A program made the position numbers and the translations under genes. Under the pieces are notes generated by a model, which saw only the letters and a program-made list of their open reading frames with translations, was not told the DNA's origin and searched no databases. 64,000 nucleotides of DNA from Phytophthora colocasiae (taxonomy: Eukaryota > Oomycota > Peronosporomycetes > Peronosporales > Peronosporaceae): assembly GCA_018806915.1 (NCBI GenBank), contig JAGKQI010000086.1:310001-374000 (forward strand), read 5' to 3'. Position 1 is the stretch's first letter. Each line of letters begins with the position of its first letter. Of the stretch, positions 53,982 to 64,000 are shown in pieces.

Positions 53982-55165
53982 ATGAGTCAGTTGAAGAAGC
54001 AGACGCTGGCTTCTACAGTGCTGGAAGAGAACAAGTCTCCAGGTGGGTTACATTATGGTAAACTAAAGTGTAAACTAACTTGAAATGCTGTTTACAGCCT
54101 TTTGTCAAGTGGGAACCAGTGGCCAAGAAGATGGAGATAACACATAAGCTGCAGTTAACACCCCAGGAGTGTCAATTGCTGTGGAAATTCCTGGCTTATG
54201 GTGAAATTCCGGTGGTCGAATCGGATGAATTGCTGCCAGATTCCGATGAGGAGGATTTCGTCAAAACCCCAAAGGAAATTAATGTCCAAGTGGCTAATAG
54301 AAGAGCAGAAGCTGGAAAGGACAAGGTTGAAGAGACTGCAGTTGAGAAATTGACCGAAGAGGTGAAAGAACAGGGAACTTCCAGTGCAGAAAATGACAAG
54401 ACAGCAGCAGAACAGGAAAAGAAACAAGAGGACGAGGTTTCAGAAACACAGGAGAAACAGAATGAGGTGTCAGTGCGACTGTGTCCGTCGTACACGCTTC
54501 CGACGGGGGCACCAGACGCCTGGTACCGTCCTTTTGGACCGAAAGACGCGCTGCCATTGACGTTCGTGGCCTCCAGATTCCTCAGACGGAAGCCGAACCC
54601 ATCAGTACAAGCTCGGGTTAATGTTGCAGGTCAAGTGTCAGCAGAGCTGAAACGGAAGCCAATTGCACCAGCAACGAGTTCTGTTATGGCTAAAATGCCC
54701 AAGTTGACGCCTCCAGTATCGACACCTCCACGCACCTTCACGCCGTCTTCGACGCTTCCTCCTGCTGCACAACGTGCTCGATCTGAGCTGGAGTTCTTTG
54801 AGTTGCGTCTTCGACAAGAACTTGGACTTCGAACGCCTGGTGCGAGGTTTACCTTGACTGCGGCTGATGTCCAGCGTCGATTTGGAGAGGCACCTGCGGA
54901 TGTTCGGCGTCAGTGCCAGACACTTGCAGCTCACGACATTGAGCGATTCAACCGGAAGGTGGTGCGCGGACGTATCTGGCAGAAGGCAATGGGTGGCAAC
55001 AACGCGAAGCCTCTCGCTCCGACTCCATCGAAACCTGTAGCAGTTGCAACGACAGCTCAAAAACCTGTTGTCACCAAGAGTTCGGGTCCTACTGCCGCTC
55101 TGTTGGCCCACACGGCTGCAGTTACTGCTACTGCAGCGAAGGTGGTAAAGCCTGACGCAAAGTGA
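53982..55165 (+). CDS. SANT-like coiled-coil protein (gene X)
   Basis: The clear coding part runs from ATG 54131 (MEITHKLQLTPQECQLLWKF) to the stop at 55165. A short exon at 53982 (MSQLKKQTLASTVLEENKSP) with a donor near 54042 and an acceptor (TGTTTACAG) at about 54097 probably belongs to it, but the phases do not join cleanly. It has a SANT/Myb-like start, an acidic Glu/Lys coiled region, a Pro/Thr linker and a conserved C-terminal block (FTLTAADVQRRFGEAPADV). The C-terminal block recurs at 59860-60175. Possibly a chromatin protein. Confidence 0.55.
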
Positions 55166-55288
55166 AGGTAACGTTGTGATGTGCAAAAGGGATAATGCTC
55201 ACGATGCACTCCTAAACAAAGGTTGGTATTTTCAGTATGAATCTGTTAGGACTCAGCCGCTATCTTACATGGAACTGGACGGCTGTTC

Positions 55289-56140
55289 TCACATGGAGTG
55301 CATCTTCACCTTAAAGAGGAAGGCAGCAACAAGGAAGCCCAAGAAGCTCATGGCTCCCCCAAGAAACACCGGCAGCTTGTAGCCCAGTGATGTTTGCACC
55401 AGAGCCGAGCCGATGGCGTAGTTGAGCAATTGGCCGAAGCAATTGGCTGAGTTGAGCGCGCCCACGTACATGCCGATGTCTACGTCACTCCGACCACCGA
55501 AGACGTGGATGATAGTGGGCACCATGAGTGCGAAGGCGGCGCCCTGGGCCACCGACAGAATAGCCACCACGAAAAGGTCAAAGCCCAAGCTGGAGCAGAA
55601 GGCCATGGCCATGAGCAGCGCCTGGGCCAGCATCGAGCAAGCCAGAACCCAGCGAGCTCCGAACTGACGCACTAGGAACGGCAGCATCCAAGAGAAGACC
55701 CACAATGTTGAAGAGCAGGTCGCCGAGTCCACTGGCCTTGCTCACTCCTTTGTTGTACGCGATCTGTTCGGTTGAGCAGGGGTTGCACGAGTCGGCGTTG
55801 GCTGCACTACCGCCGTACACTTCCAGACCGAAGAACTGCCCCTTGTTGCCGTTGTAGGCCGAGTACCCGTACAGCACGAAGAACATGATGGCGGCGTATA
55901 CTGTGAGCATGGACGGGAGAGTCTGGACGCCTTTGAAGATGGTCCCGAGGCTGACAGATTCGACGCTGGATGCGTCGGTTGTGGCTCTTTGAAGACGCTG
56001 AGACCTTCCTGACTTGCCAAACGTTTTCCGAGCTTCGTCGCCATATCAAGCTGTCGTAACACCACAGTCCGGAAGGGGGTAACGAATCTGTAAAATACCA
56101 ATGCACAAGAGATGAAATGAAACCCATCCATGCCAAATGT
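55289..56140 (-). pseudogene. Major-facilitator (GPH-type) sugar transporter fragment, copy 1
   Basis: Minus strand. It shows transmembrane helices such as LTVYAAIMFFVLYGYSAYNG, SWMLPFLVRQFGARWVL and LPVFLGGAMSFLGFLVAAF, resembling the C-terminal half of sucrose-type (GPH) cation symporters. Compared with copy 2 it lacks 7 bases near 55697, which breaks the frame, and it has other frame changes near 55990-56040. It is cut at 56140 by the CRN inverted arm. Confidence 0.6.
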
Positions 56141-57629
56141 AATTCGTGCCACTTAGCTCACACAACCTAGCTAGCACTCCATCCCTTATCAAGTCTCGCA
56201 TCTAGCCATCAAATTCCACTTCTGCTTTCTCGATGATGCCTTCCAGTGCCGTCTGAAGAGCTTCGTCTTTGCTGTCGTGGATGCCAAAAAACTTTGCACG
56301 CAGTTCCGACGTCGACAAATTCAGCAGAATGACCTCGTGTACATGAGGAAAACTGTACACGTAAGCGTCACTGGGATAGACGGCCGAGTGACCACCGCCC
56401 TCTTCACCAAAGTTCTTTTTGAGGACGTCCGAATAAGTCGTTGAGCACACAATCAGGACGTTTAGTCGGTCGTCAGACGTGCTGAACATCCTGTTGAATA
56501 TCTCGATCTCCTTTGTCAACATCTTCTCCGTGAATGATGTGCCTGGCTTATACGTTTTAACTGCAAGGCCGACCGTCAACGTAGTGTTCTTCGTCAACGT
56601 AGTGTCCTTGATTTGTGTCATCAGGATGGCGTCTGCCGATGCTGACTTCGGAAGAGGTTTCAGATTCAAACGGTGGTCATTCTCAAGAATACTGTCGATC
56701 AAAGTCATCAAAGTCGGCCACTTGTCTGGAGACGCTGTCGATGAGTTAAGTGTTGGATTTGAGCTCCCGTTCTTCGCAATTTTTGGCAATGGTAGGGGGC
56801 AACCTTCAGAGAACTGCACCCCACTGCACCTCCCAAACTCCTGCTGCTCAGTAAAAAAACCGGGAAGTGTATCTTTTGGACATCCGTGTGACTTCATGTT
56901 CTGCTTGTCAAAGAGTTCTTGGAAGCGCTTCAAACAAACCCATTCAAAAACAGCGGGGTAATCAAGCGATACTTTGCTCTTCGCGACTTTGAGAAGATAT
57001 TCCCTCAGTGGGTAGAGGAAAGCCAACATCATTTGTTGGATAAACGGTGACAAATACAGCGTTGCCTCACCCAATGTTCCTTCCCACGCAATACCAACGC
57101 CGTTGGCAATGGTGTCGTAGGAGACCTTCTTGCCTCCATCGTCTTCCCAGGTGTCTGTCATGTTGACAGGTACCGAATCCATTGCAGATGACATCATCGT
57201 TTCAAGAGGCTCAGCATAACTCGCTATGCGCTTGGAAAATTCGACCCAGTCAATGTAGCTAGGCATATCAATCTCACTGTAGTGGACCAGATCATCATAG
57301 GAGCGACACTTTTGAAATGCTGCGAGCAACGATCGTGGATGGCCAAGCGTTACGTCGAACAGATTATGGGCAACCTCGGCCACTTGTTCAGCGTTAAGAT
57401 CGAAGTGCTGCTGGATAGTTTTCTTGTCGAATTCGTCAACGAGCGTGTAGGTAATAATGTCCGCAATCGCCTCCCATGGAAGGCGATGAAGGCTGAGGCG
57501 GAAAAATTTGAACCGGCTCGCCTGAATGTCTTCTAGCCCCGGCCCCGGTCTTAAACCCACATAGCTGAGAAATGAAGCGCGGCCAGCAAGGAGGAAAAAC
57601 ACCTTCGGTATCGGCAGCCATTTCATGAG

Positions 57630-58561
57630 CAGGGGTTCCGAAAATGTAATTGTTATTGCAAGCCTAAAAAATGCAATAAAAATAATTCTGCATGTTGCGC
57701 TGCAGGTGTGCCAGAAAATTATTGGGATTATTGCAGCGTAATATATAGACGAATGTACCGAAGGTGTATATTGGTAGATTATTGGGAACGATCTTGCGAA
57801 CTGTACTCGCATTCCGACCTCACGAGGCAGTAAGCCATGTACTTGATCAAACTGTCCGTAGATAAGCTGTCGATCTTCACGTAGTCGGTAGCAGCTTGCG
57901 ACTCGCAAAACGTAAACGGAAGGTTGCAGGAGATCGTCATGTCGATCCAAGAGTAAATCTTGAAAGACTTGTCGTCGATGTAGCCCACAAGAGTGCCACT
58001 GTTGTTGCCGGCATTTGCATAGGAAGTTTGAGTGCCACATGAAGACATGCTGAAGGAGGTTGGTATACCCCGTGTTTACCTCCATCTTGCGCTGAACACC
58101 ACATCTACACTTGTAGTACGCTGTTACATTTCCTTCAATGTTCTCGACATTTTTGTAGTAGAACTGAGCAACCTGCTTGGATGTATATGGCGCCGTCGAC
58201 TTTTTCTTGTTGGTTTTCTCCTTTCTCGCTTTTTCATACGGTTGTTTTGGCTTGAGGGTATTTGAACGCTTGGGCAGAGTCTAGGACGACTTTGAGCGTG
58301 ACGAATTCTTGAATGGAGCCATGGTAGAGGTGCTAAAACAGCAAATTTGAATCTGAATCGAGTAGCATGGTACGCTTGAGACTAACAAAGCGCCCTGAAC
58401 CATCAATCTACAATTAACCGGTTGGTTGGAAGGCACTAGGTTATTGGTCGGTAAACTTGAAAGAAAATAATTGGAAGCTTCGAAATGTGAACCTGGAAAT
58501 AAATTATTTTTTCGCTGAAAACGAAAAAAATAAATAATCAATGACATTTTCGGAACCCCTG
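57630..58561 (-). mobile_element. hAT element, non-autonomous
   Basis: 932 bp with 18-bp inverted ends CAGGGGTTCCGAAAATGT and the 8-bp duplication ttcatgag (57622-57629 and 58562-58569), the hallmark of hAT. Inside is only the front of a hAT transposase with a BED-type zinc finger. Confidence 0.92.
57779..58322 (-). pseudogene. hAT transposase N-terminal fragment (BED finger)
   Basis: From ATG 58322 the frame has one TAG (58283-58281) after 13 codons, then a basic Lys-rich region and a BED-type finger: Cys-x-Cys in YYKCRCGVQRK and His-x4-His in LLQHVFMWH. It then shifts frame into a block seen in hAT proteins (IYSWIDMTISCNLPFTFCES). The DDE and dimerisation regions are absent. Confidence 0.7.
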
Positions 58562-59662
58562 TTCATGAGAACCACGCGACAAAATTCCATGAATAGTTCT
58601 CGCTGACCGAACTTATCAATATTCTTGGCTTCAAATCCATGACCAATCTCGTCCAACACGATGAACAGCGGGCCAACTTCTGCAGTCAATTTCTCCAACA
58701 CCTCTCCAGATGACTGCATCTTTCCCACAGAACTTTCGTTGAGAGCTTCAGGTCTGCCTTGGAGTTTGTCATCGAAATAATCGCAAATGAGCCTAACAAT
58801 TCTCTTGTCCATCTCATTTTCATCTTGCGGGTTATCAGGCAAGAGGGAACGTGGTTCCAGGGTAATGTGGATCGTGTGGCACTGACATAGCACTGGCTTA
58901 AACCCTTCTGGGTTTGCAAGCTTCTCTGGATTTGCGTCCACTTTAGCTTGCCATATTTCGCGGCATTTCCGAATGTAATTTTGACCAAACGTGGACTTCC
59001 CGAGGGCAAAGACGTTGTCAATGAGAGGGATTTCCCAGTCGGCACCCCCTCCATTCAGTGCACGATTGAACTTCTTCTTGTTGATGGAGGTAAGCTGGTC
59101 CGTCGCGAGACCACGGTTCACAAAAAACAATTTCTTCTTCGCAAGATAAAACGTTGGCTCCTTTTCCACCCACTTCCATTTAGGTGTGTCAGCTCTTTGC
59201 TTCTTTCTCAAACTCTGCAAGTCCTCTTGATCCATCTCCAGCATTCTTCTTCTCACTCCTAGCGAAGACGTCTGCACCTTCACCAGTACGTTCACAGGAC
59301 CATCTCCTATCACAGCCTTCTGCCTTTCCTCATCGGTTCGTTTCAGTTGCGACGCTGATAGTCCAGTATCCGCAAGAGCAGCCCCTGCATAAAGTAGCAT
59401 GAATCCATCCGTATCCATCCCCCCGTTCCGAACCTGCTTCTCCGTGAGTAGCCATACTTTGTCGTCCTTGTTCTTCTTCGTGAGAAAGAGCTCCAGGCTA
59501 CCAGCATCGACACCCCTCAAGTCGTTCTCATGCCTTTCCTTATTTTTCTCCTTCAATTTCCCTACCAAATCGCCTTCGTTGAGCTCGACGATGAAAGCGC
59601 TTCCTTTGTCCCCCACAAACGCGCAGGCTATTCGCACAACCATTCTCTTTTGCAGTCGGTAG

Positions 59663-59739
59663 AAGGGGTCAAACTTGTCGTGAGTGTTAGTTTAGTGCTA
59701 ACAGAGACTATCTATCACTCACGACAAATTTGACCCCTT
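59663..59739. repeat. Short inverted repeat at duplication edge
   Basis: Arms of 24 bp with one mismatch (left AAGGGGTCAAACTTGTCG.., right ..CAAATTTGACCCCTT) around 29 bases. It lies just upstream of the CRN2 ATG and at the joint to the gene X fragment. Confidence 0.8.
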
Positions 59740-59751
59740 TCGTACTCCATC

Positions 59752-60175
59752 AGGGAACAGAAAATGACAAGGCAGCAGCACAACAGGAGAACAAACACGA
59801 CAACGAGGAGGTTTCAGATGCACAGAGGAGAAGCAGAGGGAGGTGTCAGTACGACTGTCGAGGTTTACCTTGACTGCGGCTGATGTCCAGCGTCGATTTG
59901 GAGAGGCACCTGCGGATGTTCGGCGTCAGTGCCAGACACTTGCAGCTCACGACATTGAGCGATTCAACAGGGAGGTGGTGCGCGGACGTATCTGGCAGAA
60001 GGCAATGGGTGGCAACAACGCGAAGCCTCTCGCTCCGACTCCATCGAAACCTGTAGCAGTTGCAACGACAGCTTCGAAACCTGTTGTCACCAAGAGTTCG
60101 GGTCTACTACCGCTCTGTTGGCCCACACGGCTGTAGTTACTGCTAATGCAGCGAAGGTGGTAAAGCCTGAAGGCC
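59752..60175 (+). pseudogene. Gene X fragment, copy 2
   Basis: Repeats parts of 54366-54480 and 54841-55155 with the ~360 bases between removed. It keeps the FTLTAADVQRRFGEAPADV block but has no start and is frame-broken at the end. It is fused to transporter copy 2. Confidence 0.8.
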
Positions 60176-60655
60176 ATGACCATGAGCAGCGCCTGGGCCA
60201 GCATCGAGCAAGTCAGAACCCAGCGAGCTCCGAACTGACGCACTAGGAACGGCAGCATCCAAGAGAAGAAGATGTAGCCCACAATGTTGAAGAGCAGGTC
60301 GCCGAGTCCACTGGCCTTGCCTGATGCTGAAGTTGCAGAAGCAAAATCGGTAACGCCTTTGTTGTACACAATCTGTTCGGCTGAGCAGGGGTTGCATCAT
60401 TGGCTGCACTACCGCCGTACACTTCCAGACCGAAGAACTGCCCCTTGTTTCCGTTGTAGGCCGAGTACCCGTACAGCACGAAGAACATGATGGCGGCATA
60501 TACTGTGAGCATGGACGGGAGAGTCTGGACGCCTTTGAAGATGGTCCTGAGGCTGACAGATTCAACGCTGGATGCGTCGGTTGTGGCTCTTTGAAGACGC
60601 TGAGACCTTCCTGACTTGCCAAAAGTTTTCCGAGCTTCTTGTCGCCGTATCAAGA
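60172..60655 (-). pseudogene. GPH-type transporter fragment, copy 2
   Basis: Repeats much of transporter copy 1. It keeps the 7 bases lost there (GDLLFNIVGYIFFSWMLPFL) and a cleaner N-terminal frame (FGKSGRSQRLQRATTDASSV), but has its own breaks near 60390. It is truncated by the LINE at about 60656. Confidence 0.65.
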
Positions 60656-63600
60656 TTACATTTTTTCTATCTGATGACTTACTGTCGAATTGCTATCATG
60701 ATTCCGGTTATTCACCGTGGGAGCTGGGAGGAGATCATCTTGCTCACCATGTCGAGTTAACGTCATGGCACCATCCAACTGGTACTGGTTTTTGGAGAAT
60801 GCCAGACTGGCTTTTACGAATTCCAGAGCTCCAAGCCGATATAGTGAAGGAAGCAAAACAATTGCTTCCTGTTCTTCAAGCATCGAATAACCCTGGCATT
60901 GTATGGAAGTCGTGGAAAAGAAAAATTAAGGGGTATCTGAAGCGATGTCAACGTAATTTACGTTCAATATCATATGCGGATGTTCAATTGGCGCGGGAAC
61001 AGCTAGAAGAATGCGCGGCTGCAGTAGCAAAAGAAAATGCGAGTGACCAAGACAACATTGACTATTAGTTTGCGAAACAAAGGTACAAGGAGTGTCATGA
61101 CGAGTGGGACGCTTTTCACTCAGGGCACGGATTTGAACAGTGTGTTACTGAAGCAGAAAAAAGCACCAAGTTTTTCTTTCGCCCCCCACGTCACGAACTC
61201 CGACATACGCCTTTCCGAACTATTCAAACTGGAGATGGGAATATATCGACAGACCCTGCAGACATTTGTGATGGATTTCAGAAGCACTGGGGTAGAATTT
61301 TTGGGCATATTGATCAAAACCCGGGTGGAGAAGATAGTATCGTTAATATGGAGTCTCAAGATCGACTAGTAAATAGCATTGACCGAAGATTAAGTTTGGA
61401 AGAAGCCGGTAAACTGGATGATGATATTACAGCAGATGAGTTTGTGTATGCCATCAAGAAGATGAGATCTCACTCGGCCCCAGGTCCGGATGGGTTTACC
61501 AGTGCGTTCTATCAGCTGGACCCAAACTTATTCGGAGCGATTCTATTGGAAATATTTCGGTATCAGGAAACACGGGGCATTCTTCTGCCCCATCAGCGTT
61601 ATTCATCAGTGGTATTGCTATATAAAAAAGGAGAACGAAGTGATCCTGGCAACTTTCGCCCGATAACGTTGATGCCAGTGGAGGTGAAGATCTTGTCACG
61701 AGTGCTTGTGAATCGTTTAAGGCCAATGGTAGTCAAGCTCGTACACCCAGATCAAAAAGGGTTTATCCCTGGAAGACGGATCGAAGAGCAAGTGACGCTC
61801 GTTAGGGACCTGCAACACTTCGTGACGTCACAAAACAAGAGAGGATTAGCCACATTTCTCGATTTTGCTAAAGCGTATGACCGCGTCAATCGGCAATACC
61901 TTTTTCGTGTATTAAACTTCGCTTACGACTTGCCGGTGGAGATGCTCTTAGAGACTCAAGGTTTTGGCCCAAGATTTTTGTCGTGGGTACGGCTGATGTA
62001 CAAAGAATCGAAGTGCTCGCTGATGATTAATGGCTGGGCACAAGATGCACTGACGCCTACCCGAGGCGTTAAGCAGGGAGATCCATTATCTCCATATCTG
62101 TTTGCACTCTCGTTAGAACCCCTTGGAAATATGTTGAGATCACACAGGAGTCTGGGAGTTCCGATAGATTCCTCACTGACCATTCCGGTGGCGTTTTTTG
62201 CGGATGACACAGTGTTGTTTTCGAAGGGAAAGCCGCAGCTAGAAGACCAACTGATGCTAGTGGACTGCTACTGTGAAGGATCCGGTGCTCAGCTGAACCA
62301 CTCTAAAAGCGTGATAATGAGCTTGAATAACAGGCGATCGGCTCCAAAACTACCTCCTCTTCGCTCAATATCACCAGATGAAACAGTTCGTTATCTTGGA
62401 ATTCCATTTGGAAATTCAGACGTCTCCACTTCACTTGCGACCCAACTGGATAAAAAGCTGCTTACACGCCTTCAATTATGGCAAGGACGAGCTCGAACGT
62501 TACTTGGACGTCGATTAATTGTACAGGCATTAATACTTTCTCTACTATGGTATTTCACAGCAAATGTAACAATCCCGCCTCGCTTTCTTGTTCGGTGGCA
62601 AGGAATTGTGAACCGTTACGTGCTGTACAATCGAGTGAGTGCCGGGAAAACTGGAGTCAGTGTCGTCCAGAAAGGCCTTGCAGTACGACCAAAGGAAGCC
62701 GATGGGATAGGAGTGCCAGACGTGAAAATGATTATCCAGCGTCAACATTTCCAAGCTTTACAAAACTTCGTGTTAACAATAAGCGCTCAGCCTGAAGATG
62801 ATGAGAATGTGTGGTATCGCCCAATGCTAGCTATGCTCAGACTACGATATGGTTGCTTTTCACGCCTTCGTTCAAGTGATTTTCTGATTCAAGATCCTCC
62901 GAAGCCAGCGGGATGGAAAGCATCGATGCTGCCGTTATGGTGGAGACATACCCTGTGGGAATGGAAACGAATTCAGTGGCCAGATCGAACGTTGCTGTTC
63001 AATAGAATACGAGAGCTACAATTCGCACTGTTTAGCCCAATTTGGTGGAGCACAATGCCAGAGTTTCACGTTTTGAAAGAGCATGGGACTGAAAGAATCT
63101 TGAAACCTTTGGGATCAGGCCCGATAAAACTTCGAAACCTGTGCCGAACACTGGCGAAAAACGAATTTTTTTGCTTTGCAAATTTTCTGGACGAAAACCG
63201 CAATTGGCCAACGTCTACGGCCTTTTTCAGCAAGGTTTAGACAGCTCTGAGGGTAACAGTTAGATCCAGAATAGTTCCACATGATATTTTCCTGCTCTAT
63301 CGACAATTGACTCAAGTATTTCGTCGAGTACTTCCAAACTCGCGAGATGGTGGAATTCAAGCTATCGAATATTCACTTGCGCCGCCCGTTTTCGGGATGG
63401 CTGTCGCTGCCTCAGATCCTACAGAGCACACAGTTCGGTTTTTCCCTGGATTGCGGACTCATGATTGGAGTAAACTTCTTCAAAAAGTACCTGAATTGAT
63501 GCATCATCCGCTAGAGGATTTGGGATGTCCTCGGCAACGAATACATCAAACGTTGTCCAGCTTACTATCGCTCCGAGGTTTCTTACTTCCTGTGGTGCAT

Positions 63601-64000
63601 GATGTGATGTTGCGATTGTATTTCGGAGACTTAATTGTGGGCTCACGATTATATTTCCTGAAATCACTCAATCCGACAATTCAAGAATGTGTGCGTTCAA
63701 GTTGCCACTCGATTGAAACAGTTGAGCATTGTTTTTTTGCGTGTCCAACATTGGCTTCAACGTGGCTCCTAATATGGACTCCATGGAAATGTTTCTTTCG
63801 ATCGTCATTGACTTGGCGATTGTTGCTTTTTCCGCAGCCTCGTGATATTCAAAGCGCCTGGAGGAGGAACCAAAAAGTACTTCTTATATTGTGGAAAGTT
63901 CAAACAGCTATTGTTTTTCATGCGGTTTGGAGACTTCGGAACGATATTTACTTCCGTCAAACATTAGCTCAAACGCCAAAGATCGCCAACCTGCAAAATT
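60656..64000 (+). mobile_element. LINE (non-LTR) retrotransposon, 5'-truncated
   Basis: Enters at about 60656 within the last part of an endonuclease domain and continues past the window edge. 5' truncation is typical of LINE insertion. The 3' end and poly(A) are not in view. Confidence 0.85.
60665..64000 (+). pseudogene. LINE ORF2, reverse transcriptase
   Basis: One reading frame for 3.3 kb, broken only by TAG at 61066-61068 and TAG at 63238-63240. The start resembles the end of an APE endonuclease (SPWELGGDHLAHHVEL). Reverse transcriptase motifs: SAPGPDGFTSAFYQ, FRPITLMPVEVKILSRVLVN, ATFLDFAKAYDRVN, GVKQGDPLSPYLF and catalytic FADD near 62199. After the second TAG the frame continues into a zinc-knuckle region of the zf-RVT type (CHSIETVEHCFFAC). 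It would prime cDNA synthesis on nicked target DNA if intact. The 5' end is lost and the 3' end lies outside the window. Confidence 0.85.

Larger units (their letters stand above)
56141..59244 (-). repeat. Inverted duplication, right arm
   Basis: Reverse-complement partner of 51311-53486, interrupted by the hAT element. The spacer between the arms (53487-56140) carries gene X and transporter copy 1. Confidence 0.85.
56202..59643 (-). pseudogene. Crinkler CRN2, split by a hAT element
   Basis: Minus-strand CRN starting at ATG 59643. Its head differs from CRN1 almost completely and has LFLTK (residues 52-56) in place of LFLAK, with a weak VNVLVKV where HVLVxxP is expected. From MLEMDQEDL (residue 134) it is nearly identical to CRN1. 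A 932-bp hAT element (57630-58561) interrupts it after the stretch matching CRN1 residues ~365-380, so no full protein can be made. The 3' part (57629-56202) is otherwise open to a stop at the same place as CRN1. Confidence 0.88.

Noticed and set aside
57779..58085. N-terminal residues fused to the CRN2 3' part
   Set aside because: They come from the hAT transposase fragment, not from a Crinkler.
1..64000. tRNA or rRNA genes
   Set aside because: No cloverleaf or rRNA-like stretch could be recognised by eye; a tRNA search program would be decisive.

Overview
The window looks like a repeat-dense, effector-bearing region of an oomycete genome, most likely Phytophthora or a close relative. Three things point there: a full-length Crinkler (CRN) effector gene with the LFLAK and HVLVxxP signatures, compact genes with very short introns, and a Ty3/gypsy type that carries an extra archaeal-like RNase H. 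Host-type sequence is scarce and mostly broken. Nearly everything else is transposable element.

Layout. Bases 1-7862 are the 3' part of a Ty3/gypsy element (e1): end of pol on +, then a long minus-strand gene, then the LTR. Bases 7944-8624 are a deleted relative (e2). Bases 8625-12945 hold fragments of host-like genes: two small hypotheticals, a P-loop kinase-like piece and a fibronectin-III repeat protein. Bases 12946-14745 hold a hairpin-array LTR-like unit, an e1-type LTR fragment and a solo LTR. Bases 14860-48698 form a three-level nest. Element e3 (+, LTRs TGTGGTG..CACCACA, 4-bp duplication gtag) has its 3' LTR split by e5 (+, 27037-48258, 5-bp duplication tctat). The RNase H gene of e5 is in turn split by e4 (minus, 30843-44246, 4-bp duplication aacg), a relative of e3. 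Bases 48838-50627 contain two DNA-transposon derivatives, one TA-flanked MITE and one internally deleted PIF/Harbinger-like unit. Bases 50855-60655 are a rearranged gene cluster: intact CRN1, a SANT-like gene, a broken major-facilitator transporter, an inverted CRN2 split by a hAT element with an 8-bp duplication, and truncated second copies of the SANT-like and transporter genes. Bases 60660-64000 are a LINE ORF2 that runs off the window.

Main new signal. Three different Ty3/gypsy elements (e1, e3, e5) carry a long gene on the strand opposite pol, between integrase and the 3' LTR. In e1 and e3 the predicted products share the same order: Ser/Pro-rich head, coiled coil, charged linker, hydrophobic segment, Trp-rich tail. 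The e3 copy has a phase-matched 63-nt intron. In e5 the antisense frame overlaps the integrase tail on opposite strands for 620 bp. The same elements carry well-formed -1 ribosomal frameshift signals between gag and pol: GGGAAAC plus a 10-bp stem in e5, and GTTAAAC plus a conserved stem-loop in e3 and e4. The e5-type LTRs are chains of short near-perfect hairpins. e3 and e4 are strongly enriched in GATC, while e5 is not.

Caution. Many frames are broken, and several breaks lie in G or C homopolymers, so some could be assembly errors. Family assignments come from motifs read by eye; no database search was run.
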